Positions 60,354 through 64,000 of a stretch of DNA of 64,000 nucleotides are shown one piece after another. Where the stretch lies: the NCBI RefSeq assembly GCF_014672715.2, contig NZ_CP058566.2:1612001-1676000 (forward strand), written 5' to 3'. The translations under genes were made by a program, and so were the position numbers. Numbering within the stretch: position 1 is the first letter of the stretch; each line of letters opens with the position of its first letter. Source of the DNA: Dehalogenimonas etheniformans. Its GTDB lineage: Bacteria; Chloroflexota; Dehalococcoidia; Dehalococcoidales; Dehalococcoidaceae. The notes beneath the pieces were generated by a model, which did no database searches, was not told the DNA's origin, and was given only the letters and a program-made list of their open reading frames with translations.

Positions 60354-61523
60354 CTAATGAGCCGCTCGCGGGGTTAACGGCGACATGGCTCTCAATTTGT
60401 TTACGATCCGGGGTAAGGCTTCCACAACCGTGTCTATATCTTCAACTTCAGTGGATTTTCCAAGGCTGAAACGGAGCGAACCATGCGCCTCCTCAGCGAT
60501 TTTACCGCAGGCCAGCAGCACATGAGAAGGTTCCAGAGATGAAGAAGAGCAGGCTGAGCCCGTGGACGCGCAGATGCCTTCAAAATCCAGGTTAAGGAGG
60601 AGCGATTCTCCCTCGACGTAATCAAAGGAGATGTTGATGTTGTTGGGCAACCGCAAAGTTGGATGGCCGTTGAGGTGTGAATCCGGGATACGAGCCAGTA
60701 GTTCTCTGATCAGTCTGTCGCGGAGAATGGTTAGCCTCTCGGCTTCGGCGCTCATTTCAGTTTGGGCAATTTCGGCTGCGGCGCCGAAACCGATGATGCC
60801 GGGCACGTTCTCAGTGCCGGGACGCTTACCGCGCTCCTGGCTGCCCCCGGATAGTAGGGATTCTATCCGGACACCTTTTCTGATATACATGGCGCCGGCG
60901 CCCTTCGGTCCGTAGAGCTTGTGGCTTGAAATCGACAGCAGGTCAATATTAAAGTCATTGACTTTTATCGGAAGGTGCCCGGCAGTTTGCACTGCATCGA
61001 CATGGAAGAGAACTCCGCGCTCCCGGGCGATCTTGCCGATAGCTTCCACCGGCTGGATCGTGCCGATCTCGTTATTGGCGTGCATGACCGAGATCAGGAT
61101 GGTTTTTGGGGTGATGGCGTTTTTCACATCGTCGGGGTCGACCAATCCGAATTTATCCACAGGGATCAATGTAATATCGAAACCATGTTTGGAAAGGTAC
61201 TGGCAGCTTTCAATGACTGCATGGTGCTCGATAGCGCTGGTGATGATGTGATTGCCCTTGTCGGCCTTGGCCCAGGCCGTACCCTTGAGCGCCCAGTTAT
61301 CGGACTCGGTGCCGCCGCTGGTGAAATATGTTTCATCGGAACGGGCATTGATGAGTGCCGCAACCTTGCTGCGCGCTTCCTCCACTGCAGCGCGGACGTT
61401 TTGCCCGGCGCTGTGCACGGATGATGGGTTACCGTATAAATCTTCGAGATAGGGCAAAATGGCTGCCTTAACCCTTGGGTCGACCGGCGTCGTTGCCGCG
61501 TTATCCAGATATACCTGTTTCAT
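60354..61523 (-). CDS. iscS: Cysteine desulfurase
   Basis: A 389-residue PLP enzyme that takes sulfur from cysteine for Fe-S clusters and tRNA thiolation. It has VYLDNAATTPVDPRVKAAI, the PLP lysine in LLSISSHKLYGPKGAGAMYI, and the active-site Cys loop GICASTGSACSSSSLEPSHVL. It is 16 bases after cysK and 9 before iscU, tying cysteine supply to sulfur use. Confidence 0.95.
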   Translation of the reverse strand: MKQVYLDNAATTPVDPRVKAAILPYLEDLYGNPSSVHSAGQNVRAAVEEARSKVAALINARSDETYFTSGGTESDNWALKGTAWAKADKGNHIITSAIEHHAVIESCQYLSKHGFDITLIPVDKFGLVDPDDVKNAITPKTILISVMHANNEIGTIQPVEAIGKIARERGVLFHVDAVQTAGHLPIKVNDFNIDLLSISSHKLYGPKGAGAMYIRKGVRIESLLSGGSQERGKRPGTENVPGIIGFGAAAEIAQTEMSAEAERLTILRDRLIRELLARIPDSHLNGHPTLRLPNNINISFDYVEGESLLLNLDFEGICASTGSACSSSSLEPSHVLLACGKIAEEAHGSLRFSLGKSTEVEDIDTVVEALPRIVNKLRAMSPLTPRAAH

Positions 61524-61539
61524 CTTGATGCCTCTTTTA

Positions 61540-62550
61540 TTACACCACTGGTCGAGTGGGATAAACTTCCTGGAAAAGCCACGTGGACAAATAGCGTTCG
61601 CCGGTATCCGGCAGCACCACGACGATGAGTTTGCCTTTCATCTCCGGCCGCTTGGACAGTTCCACCGCCGCCCAAGTAGCGGCGCCGGAGGAGATGCCGG
61701 CCAGGATGCCCTCTTCGCGCGCCAGGCGGCGAGCCATGACACCGGCATTCTCATTTGATACCTGAATTATCTCATCGATAAGATCGGTTCTCAAAACCTG
61801 AGGCACGAAACCAGCGCCGATACCCTGGATCTTGTGCGGGCCGGGTTTGCCGCCCGACAATACCGGCGAAGCCGCCGGTTCCACGGCGTACGCTTTGAAA
61901 GAAGACTTGCGTTTCTTCAATTCTTCGGCGACGCCGGTGATCGTTCCACCGGTGCCGACGCCAGCGACCAGAGCATCGACCCGCCCCTCCGTATCTCGCC
62001 AGATCTCATCCGCAGTGGTCAGTCGGTGGATTTCGGGGTTCGCCGGGTTTTTAAACTGTTGAGGCATGAAATAATCGGGGTTGGTATCGGCAATCTCCTG
62101 GGCACGCCTGATAGCGCCACCCATACCTTCAGCGCCTGGAGTCAGTACGATCTCCGCTCCCAGGATGGCCATGAGTTGGCGGCGTTCCATAGAGAATGTC
62201 TCAGGCATGGTCAGGATAAGGTGATAACCCTTTGCGGCAGCAGTGAAAGCCAGAGCAATTCCAGTGTTTCCAGAAGTTGGTTCCACCATTGTGCCGCCGG
62301 GCTTCAAATGGCCGGATGCTTCGGCGTCGGTAATCATGGCCACTCCAATGCGATCTTTGACGGAATGGAGCGGGTTGAAGGATTCTAACTTGGCGACGAC
62401 TACTGTCCCAACGCCAGCGGTCACCCTGTTAAGGCGGACCAGAGGCGTGTTGCCGATGGTCTCGGTGATATCGGCAGCGATGCCTCGGGTAAGAACCGGA
62501 AAGCTTTTGCTCCTGAAAGTCATTTTTTTGATCTTGCGCTCGGTTGCCAT
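61540..62550 (-). CDS. cysK: Cysteine synthase
   Basis: A 336-residue PLP enzyme that makes cysteine from O-acetylserine and sulfide. The PLP lysine is in [18 protein letters not shown]. The phosphate loop is [19 protein letters not shown] and the second glycine loop is [20 protein letters not shown]. The first ~20 residues are a non-conserved extension. It sits between metW and iscS in the sulfur operon. Confidence 0.95.
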   Translation of the reverse strand: MATERKIKKMTFRSKSFPVLTRGIAADITETIGNTPLVRLNRVTAGVGTVVVAKLESFNPLHSVKDRIGVAMITDAEASGHLKPGGTMVEPTSGNTGIALAFTAAAKGYHLILTMPETFSMERRQLMAILGAEIVLTPGAEGMGGAIRRAQEIADTNPDYFMPQQFKNPANPEIHRLTTADEIWRDTEGRVDALVAGVGTGGTITGVAEELKKRKSSFKAYAVEPAASPVLSGGKPGPHKIQGIGAGFVPQVLRTDLIDEIIQVSNENAGVMARRLAREEGILAGISSGAATWAAVELSKRPEMKGKLIVVVLPDTGERYLSTWLFQEVYPTRPVV

Positions 62551-62560
62551 GTCAGACTCC

Positions 62561-63166
62561 TTATGCGTTTTCTATTTTTTTATTTGAAATTAGAAAGATG
62601 CCGGTCTGGGCGAAAATGTTAGGTAGCAACCGGACTTTCGATTCCTTATTCAGATAGATTACTTTTTCAATCATGATGCCATTATCTCTGCAATAGTTGT
62701 GAAAATCCGAAAGGGACAAAAAATGAAGGTTAGGGGAATCGAACCACTGGAAGGGTAGCGCAGGTGTTACGGGTGCCCGCCCGACGACACCGAGTTGCCA
62801 CCGAGCCGATATGTGGGCGAAATTCGACACCCCGACAATGGCTTTTTTACCCACCCTGACCGCCTCGGCTAACACCGTCTGCGGCGATTTAACCTGCTGC
62901 AGGCATTGGTTGAGGATGACACAGTCGAAGGACTTATCACCGTAGTCGGATAATCCGTTATCGATATCCTGGTGAGATACCGATAGGCCGCGGCCGACAC
63001 AACTGTAGATGGCGGGTTCGGCAATTTCGACGCCTCGGACTTTGACTTGCCGCCGCTCCGCGAGATAGGCCATGAGTTCACCCTCGCCGCAGCCCAGATC
63101 AAGCACACTCGATCCGGGGGTTATGAGTCCGGCGATAACCTCATGGTCTTTCGTAATAGCGCTCAT
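62561..63166 (-). CDS. metW: Methionine biosynthesis protein MetW
   Basis: A 201-residue SAM-dependent methyltransferase fold ([20 protein letters not shown], then [32 protein letters not shown]). MetW accompanies MetX in homoserine acylation. It starts 6 bases after metX, the usual order. Confidence 0.92.
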   Translation of the reverse strand: MSAITKDHEVIAGLITPGSSVLDLGCGEGELMAYLAERRQVKVRGVEIAEPAIYSCVGRGLSVSHQDIDNGLSDYGDKSFDCVILNQCLQQVKSPQTVLAEAVRVGKKAIVGVSNFAHISARWQLGVVGRAPVTPALPFQWFDSPNLHFLSLSDFHNYCRDNGIMIEKVIYLNKESKVRLLPNIFAQTGIFLISNKKIENA

Positions 63167-63172
63167 TTTCGA

Positions 63173-64000
63173 TTAAACCTTTGCTGTTATCCCGCTCGAT
63201 ACCTTGCGCAAGAAATGGCGGATAAGGTGGGTTTCTTCAGCAACCTCCAGGAGGAAGGCGTCGTGGCCGTAGGTGGAATTGATCTCGCAATAAGTAACAT
63301 CGACACCTGCCAGTTTGCAGCCGCGCACCAGTTCTCGAGATTGATAGGAGGGGTATAACCAATCGCTCTTGAAAGCCAGGACCAGGAATGGGGCGCGGCG
63401 AGATGGGGTAAGTGCCGCCGGAAGTTCCTGGTCTCCAGCTAGATCGAAAAGGTCTACGGCGCGGGTAATATAGAGGTAAGAGTTGGCATCAAAACGTTTT
63501 ACGAAATTATCACCCTTGTATTGAAGATAACCCGCAACCTCGAAATCGGCGGCGAATTTTTGGCCTGATGTCGCTTCACGGAACCGTCGCCCGAATTTCT
63601 CGGCCATGGATTCATCACTCATATAAGTAATGTGGCCGACCATCCGCGCCGTCGCCAACCCGCGCTCCGGCAGTTTACCGCCGTAGTACTTGCCGTCGTT
63701 GAAGTGTGGATCGGAAAGAATTGCCTGCCGTCCCACTTCATTGAAGGCGATCTGCTGGGGTGAGTGTTTAGCGGTGGTGGCGATGGCGATGATTGAATTG
63801 ACGTGTTTCGGGAATTTTACAGCCCAAGAAAGGGCTTGCATGCCGCCCATGCTGCCGCCAGCGACACTCAGAAGTCGTTCGATACCAAGGTGCTCAACAA
63901 GTTTTGCCTGGGCTGCCACCATGTCGCCAATCGTAATGATTGGGAAGTCCAAGCCATACGGCTCGCGGGTAGCTGGGTTGGGAGACAACGGCCCGGTCGA
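63173..64000 (-). CDS. metX: Homoserine O-acetyltransferase, C-terminal part (5' end outside window)
   Basis: 276 residues of an alpha/beta-hydrolase acyltransferase, open to the window end. It has GPLSPNPATREPYGLDFP, the nucleophile elbow VAGGSMGGMQALSWAV, the catalytic Asp region FKSDWLYPSYQSREL and the catalytic His in INSTYGHDAFLLE. It activates homoserine for methionine synthesis. It is the most upstream gene visible in the sulfur operon. Confidence 0.95.
   Translation of the reverse strand, partial: STGPLSPNPATREPYGLDFPIITIGDMVAAQAKLVEHLGIERLLSVAGGSMGGMQALSWAVKFPKHVNSIIAIATTAKHSPQQIAFNEVGRQAILSDPHFNDGKYYGGKLPERGLATARMVGHITYMSDESMAEKFGRRFREATSGQKFAADFEVAGYLQYKGDNFVKRFDANSYLYITRAVDLFDLAGDQELPAALTPSRRAPFLVLAFKSDWLYPSYQSRELVRGCKLAGVDVTYCEINSTYGHDAFLLEVAEETHLIRHFLRKVSSGITAKV

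Overview
The window looks like chromosome of a bacterium of class Dehalococcoidia (Chloroflexota), close to Dehalogenimonas. This placement is inferred from gene content, not from a database search. Supporting signs are a division cluster reduced to mraZ-rsmH-ftsA-ftsZ with no murein genes between them, a B12-dependent class II ribonucleotide reductase paired with nrdR, several small SHOCT-domain membrane proteins, and many transcripts that appear leaderless. No reductive dehalogenase, CRISPR array or complete insertion sequence was seen.

Layout. 1-9636: end of leuS, proC, pheT/pheS, an ABC exporter and an APC permease. 9637-18367: an FAD dehydrogenase, a TipA-like MerR regulator, rnhA with its zinc-ribbon partner, and the short division cluster. 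18368-21830: a gene-poor stretch with a small Cys-rich ORF, a leaderless promoter module, a three-domain GAF / nuclease-like / phosphoribosyltransferase protein, and a duplicated ~250 bp locus that may encode paired structured RNAs. 21831-30018: a TetR-controlled ABC exporter operon, an SDR dehydrogenase, a P-type ATPase and a HEAT-repeat protein. 30019-36964: a methionine sulfoxide repair operon bracketed by dispersed repeats, then nrdR and nrdJ. 36965-49320: a small AT-rich insertion (Mrr nuclease plus HicB-like protein), a broken GNAT gene, three SHOCT genes in tandem, a hybrid histidine kinase, an NYN protein, a radical SAM protein, an M29 aminopeptidase, cdsA, uppS and an MFS transporter.

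49339-58787 is a genomic island: a tRNA-Glu gene, a tyrosine recombinase beside it, then AT-rich accessory genes. It carries four zinc-ribbon proteins, a DUF488 pair, a HEPN-like protein, an AGTCAT-rich direct repeat, and an overlapping pair of a dNTP triphosphohydrolase with a nucleotidyltransferase that resembles an anti-phage module. From 58788 to the end the backbone resumes with a minus-strand sulfur operon (metX, metW, cysK, iscS, iscU, mnmA) running from homoserine acetylation and cysteine synthesis to Fe-S assembly and tRNA thiolation.

The least explained items are the duplicated RNA-like locus at 20950-21692, the dNTPase-nucleotidyltransferase pair at 56118-58356, the fusion protein at 19471-20916, and the repeated leaderless promoter module at 19081 and 30114.
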